From assembly GCF_016785945.1 (NCBI RefSeq), contig NZ_JAEMEF010000016.1, forward strand, positions 1-64,000: DNA of 64,000 nt, read 5' to 3'. The notes beneath the pieces were generated by a model. The model was not told the origin of the DNA. It was given only the letters and a program-made list of their open reading frames with translations, and ran no database searches. Positions 52,774-62,867 of the stretch are shown here, piece after piece. The number at the start of each line of letters is the position of its first letter. Positions within the stretch are counted from its first letter, which is position 1. The DNA comes from Olleya sediminilitoris. GTDB lineage: Bacteria > Bacteroidota > Bacteroidia > Flavobacteriales > Flavobacteriaceae. The position numbers and the translations under genes were made by a program.

Positions 52774-53244
52774 ATGAAAAAACCAATTTTTAAAACTCTT
52801 TTACTAGCTTGCTTTTTAGTGTTAACAGCATGTGGAGGAGGAGGTCCTGAAGGAGCTACAATTAACTTTTTAGAAGCTATGTATTCTGGAGATTTTGAAA
52901 CCGCTAAAGAATACGCGACTACAGACACAAAGTCTATGTTAACAATGCTAGAGTCTTTTGGAGCAAAAGACCAATTTGCTGATAAAATGAAAGAAACAGA
53001 TATTGATTTTGAAGTTGTAGACACTAAAATTGATGGTGATAAAGCTGTTTGTACTGTTAAAATGTCAAGTAGCAAAGAAGAAAAAGATCAAGACATGCCA
53101 ATAAATCTTGAAAAGCAAGATGGGAAATGGTTGGTAAATATGGATAAAGAGTCTATGAATAAAGAAGGAATGGGTAACCAAAATAAAGAAACAGGAAACC
53201 CTAGTATGGATTATGAGGAGGATGAAGTTGAAACTGAAGACTAA
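52774..53244 (+). CDS. DUF4878 lipoprotein
   Basis: 156 residues. Lipoprotein signal ending in LTAC (Cys20), then GPEGATINFLEAMYSGDFETAKEYATTDTKSM, a helix-turn DUF4878/NTF2-like start, a beta-sheet part and an acidic, Glu/Asn-rich tail. Envelope-anchored; function unknown. 5 bp ahead of the YiiX gene, so same transcript. Confidence 0.86.
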   Translation: MKKPIFKTLLLACFLVLTACGGGGPEGATINFLEAMYSGDFETAKEYATTDTKSMLTMLESFGAKDQFADKMKETDIDFEVVDTKIDGDKAVCTVKMSSSKEEKDQDMPINLEKQDGKWLVNMDKESMNKEGMGNQNKETGNPSMDYEEDEVETED

Positions 53245-53249
53245 CTTAA

Positions 53250-53885
53250 ATGCTTAAAATTACTATTAAAATAGGATTAGTTTTAATCTTAGTTTTTTTA
53301 GCTTATAAATTTTTAAAAGACGATTCAAACAAACCGTATGAATCGTCTTTTTTGTATAAATTATCCTCTGCTGAAAAATCAAAACTACAGGATGGTGACA
53401 TCATTTTACGTCGTGGTTATGGACTTGTAAGTACCATGATTTTAAAAATGATGGATGAAGATTATGATGTCACACATTTAGGTATGGTTGTTACTGAAAA
53501 CGATACCTTGAAAATTGCGCATGCTTTATCAAGTAGTGTGTCAAATCAAGACGGTTTACGTTTGCAAGCAATAGACTCTTTTGTGCATAATTCTCATGAT
53601 AATACAATTTTAGTTACAAGGTTAAAAAACATAGACTCGGTAAAACAAAAAAAGATTGTTAAGCAAATAGCGTATTACAAGAAAAAAAATCTACCTTTTG
53701 ATCATAGCTTTAACTATAAAGACAGCACAGAGCATTATTGTTCTGAGTTAATTTGGCGAATTTATGAGCATAATTTAAATATACTTAAAGTGTCAGATAC
53801 CTTGACGGATGAACAAAAATATAACACACTTAAAACTTTTTACGATACTAATTATTTTGATATAATTATAAATCACCAACAATAA
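53250..53885 (+). CDS. YiiX-like permuted NlpC/P60-type cysteine hydrolase
   Basis: 211 residues. One N-terminal membrane helix, then SKLQDGDIILRRGYG, VTHLGMVV (active His) and the catalytic Cys in TEHYCSELIW. The order His-then-Cys is the permuted YiiX/YebB layout. Probable amide or lipid/peptide hydrolase at the envelope. Starts 5 bp after the DUF4878 gene. Confidence 0.88.
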   Translation: MLKITIKIGLVLILVFLAYKFLKDDSNKPYESSFLYKLSSAEKSKLQDGDIILRRGYGLVSTMILKMMDEDYDVTHLGMVVTENDTLKIAHALSSSVSNQDGLRLQAIDSFVHNSHDNTILVTRLKNIDSVKQKKIVKQIAYYKKKNLPFDHSFNYKDSTEHYCSELIWRIYEHNLNILKVSDTLTDEQKYNTLKTFYDTNYFDIIINHQQ

Positions 53886-53887
53886 AA

Positions 53888-55141
53888 TTAACTCTGTTTA
53901 AGTGTTTTGTTAATCTTTTTTATAGCATTTTCAATAGACTTTTCAGGTTCGATAATATTATATTCTCCCCAAAAATCTGGATCAGAAAACCCAGAAGCTT
54001 CATCTAGTAAAATACTATTTTGTTTTAAAGTTTTTGATTCTTTTTTGTAAACTAAGGGGTTGCCTATAGACCAATCTGTGATTGCCATTTCACTATTTAA
54101 AGTGTATTTACTGTTAAACCATCTTTTATCCCAATTGATCTTAAAAGTTAATTGTATGTTACTATATCCAAAGTACCATTTGCCATCTTTTGTTCTGTAA
54201 TTAACTCTGTAAGAAGCTTCTGTTGGATAGACTTTTGCTCTATTTGGTTTTTTACGTACAAACATTTTAGACGCTTCTTCTCGATTCTCTACATTTAAAT
54301 TATACACAGCACTAGTTAAAGCAAAAGTGTTAGCATCAATGTATAATTTACCAGTATATTTAGGTCTATAAACATCTTTTTTCTGTTTAAAATTAATAAC
54401 ATAAACTAGTCTGTTATCTATTTGTGTAGGTCTACTGAAAGTAAAATCATATTCAAGTAAGTCACTTTTAGAAAATATATATTTTGGATATTTAATCATA
54501 TCAGTAAATAAACTACTAAAAGGTCCTCCTCGTAATTTTAGTGCTATAGTATCTAGTCTATTATAATTAACTTTTTTTCTAGCTTTGATTAATTTAATAC
54601 CGTCATTTCTTGAGTTGTCATAGGATTGTTTGTTAATGTTTACCACAGCTTCAGAGAGTGAAGCATTTCGGTTTCTTTTTTTTATAGTTTCCCTGTAAAA
54701 CCCAGTCATACTAACAGATTGGTTAAGGTAGTTGTCGCCCTTTAATTCTAACATTTTTTTGACTAAAGTAATGGCATCTTTAGGTTTATTAATATCTACT
54801 TGTGCTAAAACTGTAGCCGCTTGATTTAGTTGTATTGTAGGATTAGTTTTTAATTGTTGTAAAGGTATTTCAGATTTTTGATAACCCAAATAAGTCACAA
54901 TAAGGGTTTCGTTTAATAAATCATTAGGAACTTTAATTAGATATTCTCCATCACTATTAGAAATGGTACTAATGTTGGAATTTGTAATAATAATATCTGC
55001 TAAAGCTAAAGGTGTATTATTATTTTTATCAATAATTTGACCTTTAAATTCTTGTACGTTTTGGCTGATGCCTAATACTGTAAATCCAAATAAATAAAGT
55101 GCAATAAATAGTTTGATGTAGTTAAGTAATTTCTTTTTCAT
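53888..55141 (-). CDS. Carboxypeptidase-regulatory-like (CarboxypepD_reg) envelope protein
   Basis: 417 residues. Signal peptide (to about residue 27, GISQ), then a CarboxypepD_reg-like beta-sandwich (FKGQIIDKNNNTPLALADIIITN, NSDGEYLIKVP). The rest (GFYRETIKKRNRNASLSEAVV, WYFGYSNIQLTFKINW) is typical of the DUF5686-like, outer-membrane associated group. Envelope; substrate unknown. Convergent with the YiiX gene at 2 bp. Confidence 0.82.
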   Translation of the reverse strand: MKKKLLNYIKLFIALYLFGFTVLGISQNVQEFKGQIIDKNNNTPLALADIIITNSNISTISNSDGEYLIKVPNDLLNETLIVTYLGYQKSEIPLQQLKTNPTIQLNQAATVLAQVDINKPKDAITLVKKMLELKGDNYLNQSVSMTGFYRETIKKRNRNASLSEAVVNINKQSYDNSRNDGIKLIKARKKVNYNRLDTIALKLRGGPFSSLFTDMIKYPKYIFSKSDLLEYDFTFSRPTQIDNRLVYVINFKQKKDVYRPKYTGKLYIDANTFALTSAVYNLNVENREEASKMFVRKKPNRAKVYPTEASYRVNYRTKDGKWYFGYSNIQLTFKINWDKRWFNSKYTLNSEMAITDWSIGNPLVYKKESKTLKQNSILLDEASGFSDPDFWGEYNIIEPEKSIENAIKKINKTLKQS

Positions 55142-55270
55142 AGTAATTTTATAACATAGTTAACCTTATAAAAATACTGAAAAAACCACAGTTTTATATA
55201 AGTTTTTATGTTAATTTTAAGACATAGTAATGGTTAAACTGCCTTATCTTTACGTCAGATTTTTGTAATT

Positions 55271-56872
55271 ATGCCAACAGACTGTATACCATTTAAAAAC
55301 ACAGGATATTTTTCTAAATTAATATGTGATTATTTAGCTGAAGCTAAAACGCTTAAGCCTTTTTATAACATGTTTCCTAAGCTTCAAAATTTTGAAGCAC
55401 AAATACAAGCAAAGCAACAAGAGTTTACTAACCAATCCAGAAAGGTTTTAGTTAATGCGTTACAACAGCAATATCAAGTATTTGAAACTTCAGAACTTAC
55501 TGATACTAATATAGCGTTATTAGCAGATGCTAAAACTTTTACAATTACAACAGGTCACCAACTTAATCTGTTTACTGGACCATTATATTTTTTGCATAAA
55601 ATAATATCAACTATTAATTTAACAAAACAGTTAAAGTTAGAGTATCCAGAATATAATTTTGTACCAATTTACTGGATGGCTTCAGAGGATCATGATTTTG
55701 AAGAAATCAATTATTTTAATTTTAAAGGAAAAAAAATACGTTGGAACAAAGATGCAAGTGGAGCAGTTGGTGAGTTAGATACAAATGGTTTGCAAGAGGT
55801 TTTTGAAACGTTTTCAAAAGAATTAGGTATTGGTAACAACGCCAAACAATTAAGACAATTATTTGAAACCGCTTATCTAAAACATAGTAATTTAGCAGAA
55901 GCAACATTATATCTTGCCAACGCATTGTTTACAGAGCATGGTTTAGTAATTATTGATGCTAACACTAAGGTTTTAAAACAGTTATTTATACCTCAAATAA
56001 AAACAGAGTTATTTAATAACACGTCATTTGACGCAGTAACAAAAACATCTAAGCAATTAAGTCTAGTGTCAGATAGTTATAACATACAAGTTAATCCTAG
56101 AGAGATTAACTTATTTTATATAACTAAAGGCATCAGAGAGCGTATTGTTTTTGAAAACGATACATATAAAGTTTTAAACACAACATTAACTTGGAGTAAA
56201 GCAGAGTTAGAGGTCGAAGTAGAAAGCTATCCTGAACGTTTTAGTCCAAATGTTATTATGCGACCATTATATCAAGAAGTTATCTTGCCAAACTTATGTT
56301 ACATAGGTGGAGGAGGAGAGTTAGCGTATTGGTTTCAACTTAAAGCAAATTTTAAAGCTAATAATGTGGTGTTTCCAATACTATTACTTCGTAATTCAGT
56401 ATTAATAAAAACAAAACAACAAGCTCAAAAATTAGAAAAACTTAATATTTCTAATCAAGATTTATTTTTAAAACGCGATAGTTTTATTAATAAAAAAGTA
56501 AGAGAAATTTCAAATATAGATATCGATTTTTCTGAGCAAATTCAACATCTAAAAACTCAGTTTAAAGACTTGTATGATTTAGCTAATTTAACAGATAAAT
56601 CTTTTGTTGGAGCAGTCGCTTCTCAAGAAAAAAAGCAAATTAAAGGATTACAACATTTAGAAAAAAGATTGCTTACAGCTCAAAAACGAAAACTTAAAGA
56701 CCAAGTACAACGTATGACGGATTTACAATACCAATTGTTTCCTAATTACAGTTTGCAAGAGCGAAACATCAATTTTTCTGAATTATATTTAGAATTTGGT
56801 GACCAATTAATACCTCAATTAATTAAAAATTTAAAACCTTTGCAAGGTGAATTTTTAATAGTTGAATTATAA
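55271..56872 (+). CDS. bshC: Bacillithiol biosynthesis cysteine-adding enzyme BshC
   Basis: 533 residues. TTGHQLNLFTGPLYFLHKI, PIYWMASEDHDFEEINYF, and RPLYQEVILPNLCYIGGGGELAYWFQL mark BshC, which couples cysteine to glucosaminyl-malate to make the thiol bacillithiol. A long coiled coil (residues about 385-470) is present as in the family. bshA and bshB are not in the window. Starts 398 bp from other forward genes; 3 bp ahead of the PLP decarboxylase gene. Confidence 0.95.
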   Translation: MPTDCIPFKNTGYFSKLICDYLAEAKTLKPFYNMFPKLQNFEAQIQAKQQEFTNQSRKVLVNALQQQYQVFETSELTDTNIALLADAKTFTITTGHQLNLFTGPLYFLHKIISTINLTKQLKLEYPEYNFVPIYWMASEDHDFEEINYFNFKGKKIRWNKDASGAVGELDTNGLQEVFETFSKELGIGNNAKQLRQLFETAYLKHSNLAEATLYLANALFTEHGLVIIDANTKVLKQLFIPQIKTELFNNTSFDAVTKTSKQLSLVSDSYNIQVNPREINLFYITKGIRERIVFENDTYKVLNTTLTWSKAELEVEVESYPERFSPNVIMRPLYQEVILPNLCYIGGGGELAYWFQLKANFKANNVVFPILLLRNSVLIKTKQQAQKLEKLNISNQDLFLKRDSFINKKVREISNIDIDFSEQIQHLKTQFKDLYDLANLTDKSFVGAVASQEKKQIKGLQHLEKRLLTAQKRKLKDQVQRMTDLQYQLFPNYSLQERNINFSELYLEFGDQLIPQLIKNLKPLQGEFLIVEL

Positions 56873-56875
56873 GCC

Positions 56876-58249
56876 ATGCATAAAATAGATTTAGATTTAG
56901 TTGAAATGACGCTAGACGTCATGAAATACACTATTGACCGCATTTCCAAAACCGAAGACGTTATTGGTAAGCCACAAAAAGCAGCTACATTAAAAGCTTT
57001 AGTTGGTGATACCGTTACAGATAAAGGAATTGGTGGAGAAACAGCATTTAATCTATGGAAGCAACATTTAATGCATGCTAATGTAAAAATAGATCATCCA
57101 CGTCATTTAGCATTTGTACCAGCATCTCCAACCAGAGCCTCTATTTTATTTGATTTAGTGACTTCTGCCTCAAGTATTCATGGTGCATATTGGATGGAAG
57201 GTGCTGGAGGGATTTTTTGCGAAAACGAAGCCATGAAATGGATTGTATCCTTAACAGGATTGCCAGAAGGTGCGTTTGGAGTATTTACCAGTGGTGGTAC
57301 AGCAGCAAATTTATCTGCAATTGTTACAGCAAGAGAATATTGGAGAAGTTTAAACGATCAAAATAAATCACAAAAAGGATTAATTATTACTTCTATTGGA
57401 GCACACTCTTCTATTAAAGCTATGGCTAAAGTAGTAGATGTGGATGTATTATTAGTAGATACAGAAGACCGTTTAAAAGGTAGTGCACTACAACACACAA
57501 TTGATAAATTAACACCACAACAAAAACAACGTCTATTTGCTGTTGTAGCAACAGGAGGAACAACCAATGCAGGAATTATTGACGATTTAGATGGTATTGC
57601 AACTATCTGTCAAGCAGAAAATTTATGGTTTCATGTGGATGCTGCTTATGGAGGAGGAGCTTTAGCAGCAGATTCTGTCAGACATTTATTTAACGGTATA
57701 GAAAAAGCAGACAGTATAACTATAGATCCACACAAGTGGATGTTTTCGCCTTACGACTGTGGTGCTGTAATCTATAAACAACCAGAATTAGCTAAAAAAG
57801 CTCATGCACAAGAAGGGTCTTATCTAGATATTTTTAAAGACGAAGGTGCACATGGTTTTAATCCTACAGATTATCAAATACAATTAACACGTCGTGTCAG
57901 AGGGTTGCCATTATGGTTTAGTTTGGCTACTCATGGTACAGATAGGTATAAACAAGCGGTTGAAAGAGGTTTGGAGTTAGCTGCAATTTCTGGACAGTTA
58001 ATTAAAGACATGGATCATGTAGAGTTGGTTAGAGAGCCAAGCTTATCTTGTGTTTTATACAGACGTAAAGGTTGGACGCCAAATGACTACAGAGATTGGA
58101 CGTTTGCTAACCATGATAAAGGATTTGCATTAGTAACACCTACAAAATGGAAAACAGGTGACACTTTTGAAACAGTTTCGCGTTTTTGCTTCATAAATCC
58201 AGACACTACTGAGCAAGATATTAAGGCTATTTTAGAGTCTATGAAATAG
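56876..58249 (+). CDS. Group II PLP-dependent decarboxylase
   Basis: 457 residues. PLP-Lys287 in IDPHKWMFSPYDCGAV, with HVDAAYGGG before it and GVFTSGGTAANLSAIV earlier. Group II fold (Glu/aromatic/histidine/cysteine sulfinate decarboxylases); substrate unresolved, possibly aspartate, glutamate or aromatic amino acids. Cytosolic. It is 3 bp after bshC, so co-transcribed, but a functional tie to bacillithiol is unproven. Confidence 0.92.
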   Translation: MHKIDLDLVEMTLDVMKYTIDRISKTEDVIGKPQKAATLKALVGDTVTDKGIGGETAFNLWKQHLMHANVKIDHPRHLAFVPASPTRASILFDLVTSASSIHGAYWMEGAGGIFCENEAMKWIVSLTGLPEGAFGVFTSGGTAANLSAIVTAREYWRSLNDQNKSQKGLIITSIGAHSSIKAMAKVVDVDVLLVDTEDRLKGSALQHTIDKLTPQQKQRLFAVVATGGTTNAGIIDDLDGIATICQAENLWFHVDAAYGGGALAADSVRHLFNGIEKADSITIDPHKWMFSPYDCGAVIYKQPELAKKAHAQEGSYLDIFKDEGAHGFNPTDYQIQLTRRVRGLPLWFSLATHGTDRYKQAVERGLELAAISGQLIKDMDHVELVREPSLSCVLYRRKGWTPNDYRDWTFANHDKGFALVTPTKWKTGDTFETVSRFCFINPDTTEQDIKAILESMK

Positions 58250-58308
58250 TAAATTAAAATTGTTAAAAAAATAGTGTAAATTTCATATATCTTAAATAGT
58301 ATTTTTCC

Positions 58309-58329
58309 GCACAATTACTATTTTTGTGC
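58309..58329 (+). other. Hairpin abutting the guaA start
   Basis: GCACAA (58309-58314) pairs with TTGTGC (58324-58329), the last base lying directly before the guaA ATG. A -7-like TATTTTTG overlaps at 58319-58326. It could restrict ribosome access or be part of a promoter; both cannot be used at once. Confidence 0.4.
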
Positions 58330-59865
58330 ATGCAACACGACAAAGTACTTATTTTAGATTTCGGATCGCAATATACACAACTAATTGCGCGCAGAGTTAG
58401 AGAGCTTAACATCTATTCCGAAATACACCCTTTTAACAAACCACCAAAAAACGTAGACGACTACAAAGCAGTAATACTGTCTGGTAGCCCAATGTCTGTT
58501 AGATCTGAAGATGCATTTCATCCTGATCTATCAGAAATTAGAGGAAAAAAACCAATGTTAGCAGTCTGCTATGGTGCACAATATTTAGCACACTTTTCAG
58601 GAGGTGAAGTAGCAGAATCTAACACACGTGAATATGGACGTGCTAACTTAAGTTTTGTTGAAGATAATGAAGCCTTTTTAGAAGGGATCCAAGTTGGAAG
58701 TCAAGTATGGATGAGCCATAGTGACACCATTAAGCAATTACCAGAAAACGGTAAATTATTAGCAAGTACACACGATGTACAAAATGCAGCTTATAAAATA
58801 GAAGGCGAAACGACTTATGCTATTCAGTTTCATCCAGAAGTATATCACAGTACAGATGGTAAACAATTGCTAGAAAACTTTTTAGTTAATATAGCCAATG
58901 TTAATCCAGATTGGACACCAAATGCATTTGTACAAGAAACCGTAGATGATTTACAAGCTAAATTAGGAGGCGATAAAGTTGTCCTAGGATTATCAGGTGG
59001 TGTAGACAGTTCTGTAGCAGCTATGTTATTACATAAAGCAATAGGTAAAAACCTATATTGCATATTTGTAAATAACGGATTATTACGTAAAAACGAATTT
59101 ACAGATGTACTAGAGCAGTACAAAGGGATGGGCTTAAATGTAAAAGGGGTAGATGCTTCGGCACGCTTTTTGGATGCATTAGCAGGACTGAGTGATCCAG
59201 AATTAAAACGTAAAGCTATTGGTAAAACCTTTATCGAAGTTTTTGATGACGAAGCCCATTTAATACAAGACGTAAAATGGTTAGCACAAGGGACTATTTA
59301 TCCTGATGTTATTGAAAGCGTAAGCGCAACAGGAGGACCAAGTGCAACAATTAAAAGTCACCATAATGTAGGCGGTTTACCAGACTACATGAAATTACAA
59401 ATTGTAGAGCCACTTCGCGCTTTATTTAAAGACGAGGTAAGACGTGTAGGTGCATCAATGGACATGGATAAAGACTTATTAGGACGTCATCCTTTTCCTG
59501 GACCAGGTTTAGCAATCAGGATTTTAGGAGATATCACAGCCGAAAAAGTACAAATACTACAAGACGTAGATGCTGTGTTTATAAATGGATTACGTGAGTC
59601 AGGATTATATGACAAAGTATGGCAAGCAGGAGCTATTTTACTTCCAGTAAATAGTGTAGGAGTAATGGGAGACGAGCGTACTTATGAAAAATGTGTAGCC
59701 CTACGTGCAGTAGAAAGTACAGACGGAATGACAGCAGACTGGGTAAATTTACCTTACGAGTTTTTACAAAAAACAAGTAACGATATAATTAATAAAGTAA
59801 AAGGTGTTAATAGAGTAGTTTACGACATAAGTAGTAAACCGCCAGCAACAATAGAGTGGGAATAA
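58330..59865 (+). CDS. guaA: GMP synthase (glutamine-hydrolysing)
   Basis: 511 residues. N-terminal glutaminase with Cys80 (AVCYGAQ) and FHPEV; ATP-pyrophosphatase P-loop [12 protein letters not shown]-terminal dimer domain ending in [11 protein letters not shown]. It converts XMP to GMP. ATG at 58330 is chosen; the in-frame TTG at 58324 lies in the upstream hairpin. Monocistronic. Confidence 0.97.
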   Translation: MQHDKVLILDFGSQYTQLIARRVRELNIYSEIHPFNKPPKNVDDYKAVILSGSPMSVRSEDAFHPDLSEIRGKKPMLAVCYGAQYLAHFSGGEVAESNTREYGRANLSFVEDNEAFLEGIQVGSQVWMSHSDTIKQLPENGKLLASTHDVQNAAYKIEGETTYAIQFHPEVYHSTDGKQLLENFLVNIANVNPDWTPNAFVQETVDDLQAKLGGDKVVLGLSGGVDSSVAAMLLHKAIGKNLYCIFVNNGLLRKNEFTDVLEQYKGMGLNVKGVDASARFLDALAGLSDPELKRKAIGKTFIEVFDDEAHLIQDVKWLAQGTIYPDVIESVSATGGPSATIKSHHNVGGLPDYMKLQIVEPLRALFKDEVRRVGASMDMDKDLLGRHPFPGPGLAIRILGDITAEKVQILQDVDAVFINGLRESGLYDKVWQAGAILLPVNSVGVMGDERTYEKCVALRAVESTDGMTADWVNLPYEFLQKTSNDIINKVKGVNRVVYDISSKPPATIEWE

Positions 59866-59893
59866 GAAAACTTGATTAGGGTTAAAATAATTT

Positions 59894-59984
59894 GGGCGTT
59901 ACCACAAGGGTCACGTTTTACAATATATCTTTTTTTTGCCATATATGGCAGCAAAAAAAAGGATGCCATTACAACCGCTAACGC
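59894..59984. repeat. REP-like intergenic palindromic element
   Basis: A 91-bp unit with complementary ends, GCGTTA at 59896-59901 and TAACGC at 59979-59984. The centre has T8, a perfect 12-bp palindrome GCCATATATGGC (59938-59949), and GCAAAAAAAA. Such GGGCGTTACC...CTAACGC elements are, from memory, dispersed in flavobacterial genomes. Only one copy is in the window. It lies between guaA and the LysM gene. Confidence 0.6.
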
Positions 59985-60007
59985 AGTTTGAAACGTATAA
60001 ATAACAT

Positions 60008-61945
60008 ATGAGAAAATTAATACACATATTAAGTATAATTGTATTATTTGGCTGTGCTTCCGCAAAAGCGCAAAATTATAAAACGCATAAAGTACAAACA
60101 GGTGAAACTATAGAAGAGATTGCTACAAAATACAAAGTAACAAAATCTCAGATATATGCTTTAAATCCGGATGCAAGAAAGGAGTTAAAACCTAATGCTG
60201 TTTTAATCATTCCTAATGCTGCATTAGTACCAAATAGACCAACAGTAACAGAGGTTAAATCTTTAGAAGGTTTTAAAACGCACAAAGTAAAGCGTAAAGA
60301 AACCCTTTACAGTTTGTCTAAAAAATATGATGTTGCACAAGAAGAAATCAAAAAACACAATCCAGATTTATACTCAAACAGTTTACGCAAAGGAGACAAA
60401 ATAAAAATTCCGATTTATAAAGTATCTAAAGAAGTTACTACTAAATCCTCAGTAACAAAATATACTGTAAAACCAAAAGAAGGAAAGTGGCGTATTGCTT
60501 ACCAATATGGTATCACAGTTCAGGATTTAGAAGATTTAAATCCAGAAATGGCAGAAGTCTTGCAACCAGGAGATATTGTTAACGTCCCAAATTTAGAAGT
60601 AGAAGATGTAAAAGTTGTTGATGAGCAATATAGTTATTATACGGTTTTACCAGCAGAAGGTTTTTATAGATTAAAAATAAAAACAGGATTAACTCAAGAG
60701 CAATTAGAACAATTAAATCCTGATTTAGCAACTACAGGTTTAAAACCAGGTATGGTTTTAAAAATTCCTTTTGACGCTAATATCACAGCTATTAACCACG
60801 GATTAGATCCTTCAGTTTTGGCAGATTCATTAATGGTGTCTGACTTAACAACACGTCAATTAGATTTAGCAACTAAGCATGTTGCTATAATGTTGCCTTT
60901 TAAGTTAAATGAAGTTAATTCGGACTCAATCTATGATGCTAAAAAAATAATTAAAACAGATGCTTATGTTAGCATGTCGTTAGAATTTTATTCAGGCGTT
61001 AAAATAGCTTTAGATAGTTTGTCTTCTTTAGGTGTTAATCTTAAAGTTGATGTTTATGATACCGAAAAAAGAGAAAGTACAGTAAATTCAATAGTAAAAT
61101 CAAGTGAGTTTGATGATGTAGATGTTGTGATTGGACCAGTAGATTCAAAGTTGTTTAATTCTGCTGCAGCAACATTAAAAAGTAAAAATATACCACTAGT
61201 TTCACCTATTACTAAAACAGTAAATCTAGGAGATAATGTATTTCAGTCTAGACCATCAGAGACATTATTAAAAGAAAGATTATTAGAGTATTTTAAAGCA
61301 GATACTACATCTCACTTTATAATTATTTCCGATATCAAAAATAAAGAAACTGCAACATCTCTTAAAAAGAGTTTTCCTAAGGCATCAATTGTTATGTCAA
61401 GAAAAGTATATAAAACAGGAGCTGATGCTTATTATATTATGGATTCTGATATTGAAAGTAAACTTAAACCAGGTAAAAATGTGGTATTTTTAGAAACAGC
61501 TAATGCAGGTTTTGTATCTAACGTTTCAAGTGTTTTAAATTCAATAATTAAACCAACAAAACAAATTGTTTTAACAACAACAGATAAAACTAAAGCTTTT
61601 GAAGACGATGAGGTTAGTAACATGCATTTGTCAAATTTAAACTTTACTTATGCCTCTATTAATAAGTCATTTAGTGAGGATGATAACAATAGTTTTGCAA
61701 AACGTTACAAAACGTTATACCATGAAACACCATCTACTTATGCAGTTAGAGGTTTTGATTTGACTATGGATGTAGTGTTGAGATTGGTGACTTCTAAAGA
61801 TTTGTATTTATCTGCAATTCAATCTCCTTTAACAACTTATGTAGAAAATAAGTTTGCTTATAAAAAGGAGTTATTTGGAGGTTATTACAACAATACAGTA
61901 TACATTGTGCAATACAAAGATTTAAGAATTGTTGAGGTAAAATAA
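60008..61945 (+). CDS. LysM-repeat lipoprotein with periplasmic-binding domain
   Basis: 645 residues. A lipoprotein-like signal (LFGC, Cys16) leads into four LysM modules, at about residues 24-66, 80-130, 145-195 and 208-255 (for example YKTHKVQTGETIEEIATKYKV). A C-terminal substrate-binding-type domain (about 290-640) has VDVVIGPVDSKLFNSAAATL and PLVSPITKTVNLGDNVFQS. LysM binds peptidoglycan, so the protein probably sits on the cell wall and senses or binds a ligand. First of a run with DUF922 and DUF3820. Confidence 0.9.
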   Translation: MRKLIHILSIIVLFGCASAKAQNYKTHKVQTGETIEEIATKYKVTKSQIYALNPDARKELKPNAVLIIPNAALVPNRPTVTEVKSLEGFKTHKVKRKETLYSLSKKYDVAQEEIKKHNPDLYSNSLRKGDKIKIPIYKVSKEVTTKSSVTKYTVKPKEGKWRIAYQYGITVQDLEDLNPEMAEVLQPGDIVNVPNLEVEDVKVVDEQYSYYTVLPAEGFYRLKIKTGLTQEQLEQLNPDLATTGLKPGMVLKIPFDANITAINHGLDPSVLADSLMVSDLTTRQLDLATKHVAIMLPFKLNEVNSDSIYDAKKIIKTDAYVSMSLEFYSGVKIALDSLSSLGVNLKVDVYDTEKRESTVNSIVKSSEFDDVDVVIGPVDSKLFNSAAATLKSKNIPLVSPITKTVNLGDNVFQSRPSETLLKERLLEYFKADTTSHFIIISDIKNKETATSLKKSFPKASIVMSRKVYKTGADAYYIMDSDIESKLKPGKNVVFLETANAGFVSNVSSVLNSIIKPTKQIVLTTTDKTKAFEDDEVSNMHLSNLNFTYASINKSFSEDDNNSFAKRYKTLYHETPSTYAVRGFDLTMDVVLRLVTSKDLYLSAIQSPLTTYVENKFAYKKELFGGYYNNTVYIVQYKDLRIVEVK

Positions 61946-61977
61946 TAATTTTAGTCAATTTACGTTGATTACATATT

Positions 61978-62523
61978 ATGCCTATGATTAAGTATGTTTT
62001 AATAGTTGCCAGTTTTTTGCTATTACAAAATGACGTAATGGAAGAGTTATCTTGGAGTGAAGACTACAAATTAACTTGGTCAGACTTTAAAGGAAAACCT
62101 ATAGCAGGTAATGATGCTGTAGCAGTAACTGCATCAGGAATAACATTTAGCTATTCAATTCAAAGAGAAAATAAAATTATAAAAGGCTTTAAAACTATAG
62201 TTAAAGCCTTTTTTTATCCAGAACATTCTTGGTGTAAATTGGATAAAGTAGATACTCATGTTTTAGGACACGAACAATTGCATTTTGATATTACAGAGTT
62301 ACATGCAAGATTGTTTAGACAACGCATTTCTAAAATACAACCACATAGTACACTTCCACAAACTTTACAAACTCTTCATGCGACTATAGATGCAGAGTTA
62401 GCAGCAATGCAAAATAAGTACGATATTGAAAGTGAATATTCAATTAATTACGAAGGGCAAAAAAAATGGAAAGATAGTATTGCAAAGCGATTATTAGTTC
62501 TTTCAAAATTTAAATCTAAATAA
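61978..62523 (+). CDS. DUF922 Zn-protease-like secreted protein
   Basis: 181 residues. An N-terminal hydrophobic segment is followed by the DUF922 core: LTWSDFKGKPIAGNDAVAVT and HVLGHEQLHFDITELHARLF, with HExxH (HEQLH) as the predicted zinc motif. It is probably exported. Function unknown. 32 bp after the LysM gene, 2 bp before DUF3820. Confidence 0.86.
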   Translation: MPMIKYVLIVASFLLLQNDVMEELSWSEDYKLTWSDFKGKPIAGNDAVAVTASGITFSYSIQRENKIIKGFKTIVKAFFYPEHSWCKLDKVDTHVLGHEQLHFDITELHARLFRQRISKIQPHSTLPQTLQTLHATIDAELAAMQNKYDIESEYSINYEGQKKWKDSIAKRLLVLSKFKSK

Positions 62524-62525
62524 TA

Positions 62526-62762
62526 ATGCAGCTTCAGCCTGATAAAGATTTTTTAATAAAATTGGCACATACTAAAATGCCTTTTGGAAAATATAAAGAT
62601 AGATTTTTAATAAACCTTCCAGAACATTATGTTGTTTGGTATCGTAATAAAGGTTTTCCAAAAGGAAAATTAGGTGAAATGCTTGAGACCGTTTACACAC
62701 TTAAAGTAAATGGATTAGAAGATTTGATTTGGAATATTAAAAAGCAGTACCCTAGTAAATAG
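62526..62762 (+). CDS. DUF3820 small protein
   Basis: 78 residues. MPFGKYKDRFLINLPEHYVVWYRNKGFPKGKLGEML is the DUF3820 pattern, also found at the C-terminus of the exonuclease at 44979. Cytosolic, function unknown. Starts 2 bp after the DUF922 gene. Confidence 0.9.
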   Translation: MQLQPDKDFLIKLAHTKMPFGKYKDRFLINLPEHYVVWYRNKGFPKGKLGEMLETVYTLKVNGLEDLIWNIKKQYPSK

Positions 62763-62771
62763 GATTTTAAT

Positions 62772-62815
62772 TAACATTTGATATGGCGAATTTAAATTCG
62801 CCATATCAAATGTTA
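62772..62815. repeat. Perfect 44-bp palindrome between convergent genes
   Basis: Two 22-bp arms are exact complements with no loop. Position 62771 and 62816 do not pair, so the palindrome is exactly 44 bp. It has no T-tract, so it is not a standard terminator, but it lies between convergent genes and can stop or block either. It may be a mobile or recombination footprint. Confidence 0.85.
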
Positions 62816-62867
62816 GATAAAAGTAGTTTCAATAAAATAGGTTATTCCATTTATATTTTGAGGCTAA

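Noticed and set aside
58324-58329. TTG start for guaA
   Set aside because: It falls inside the upstream hairpin and before the family's first conserved residue; ATG at 58330 fits better.
59820-60065. 81-residue reverse frame across the guaA end and REP-like element
   Set aside because: It crosses a palindromic element and both flanking genes; the frame is a by-product.
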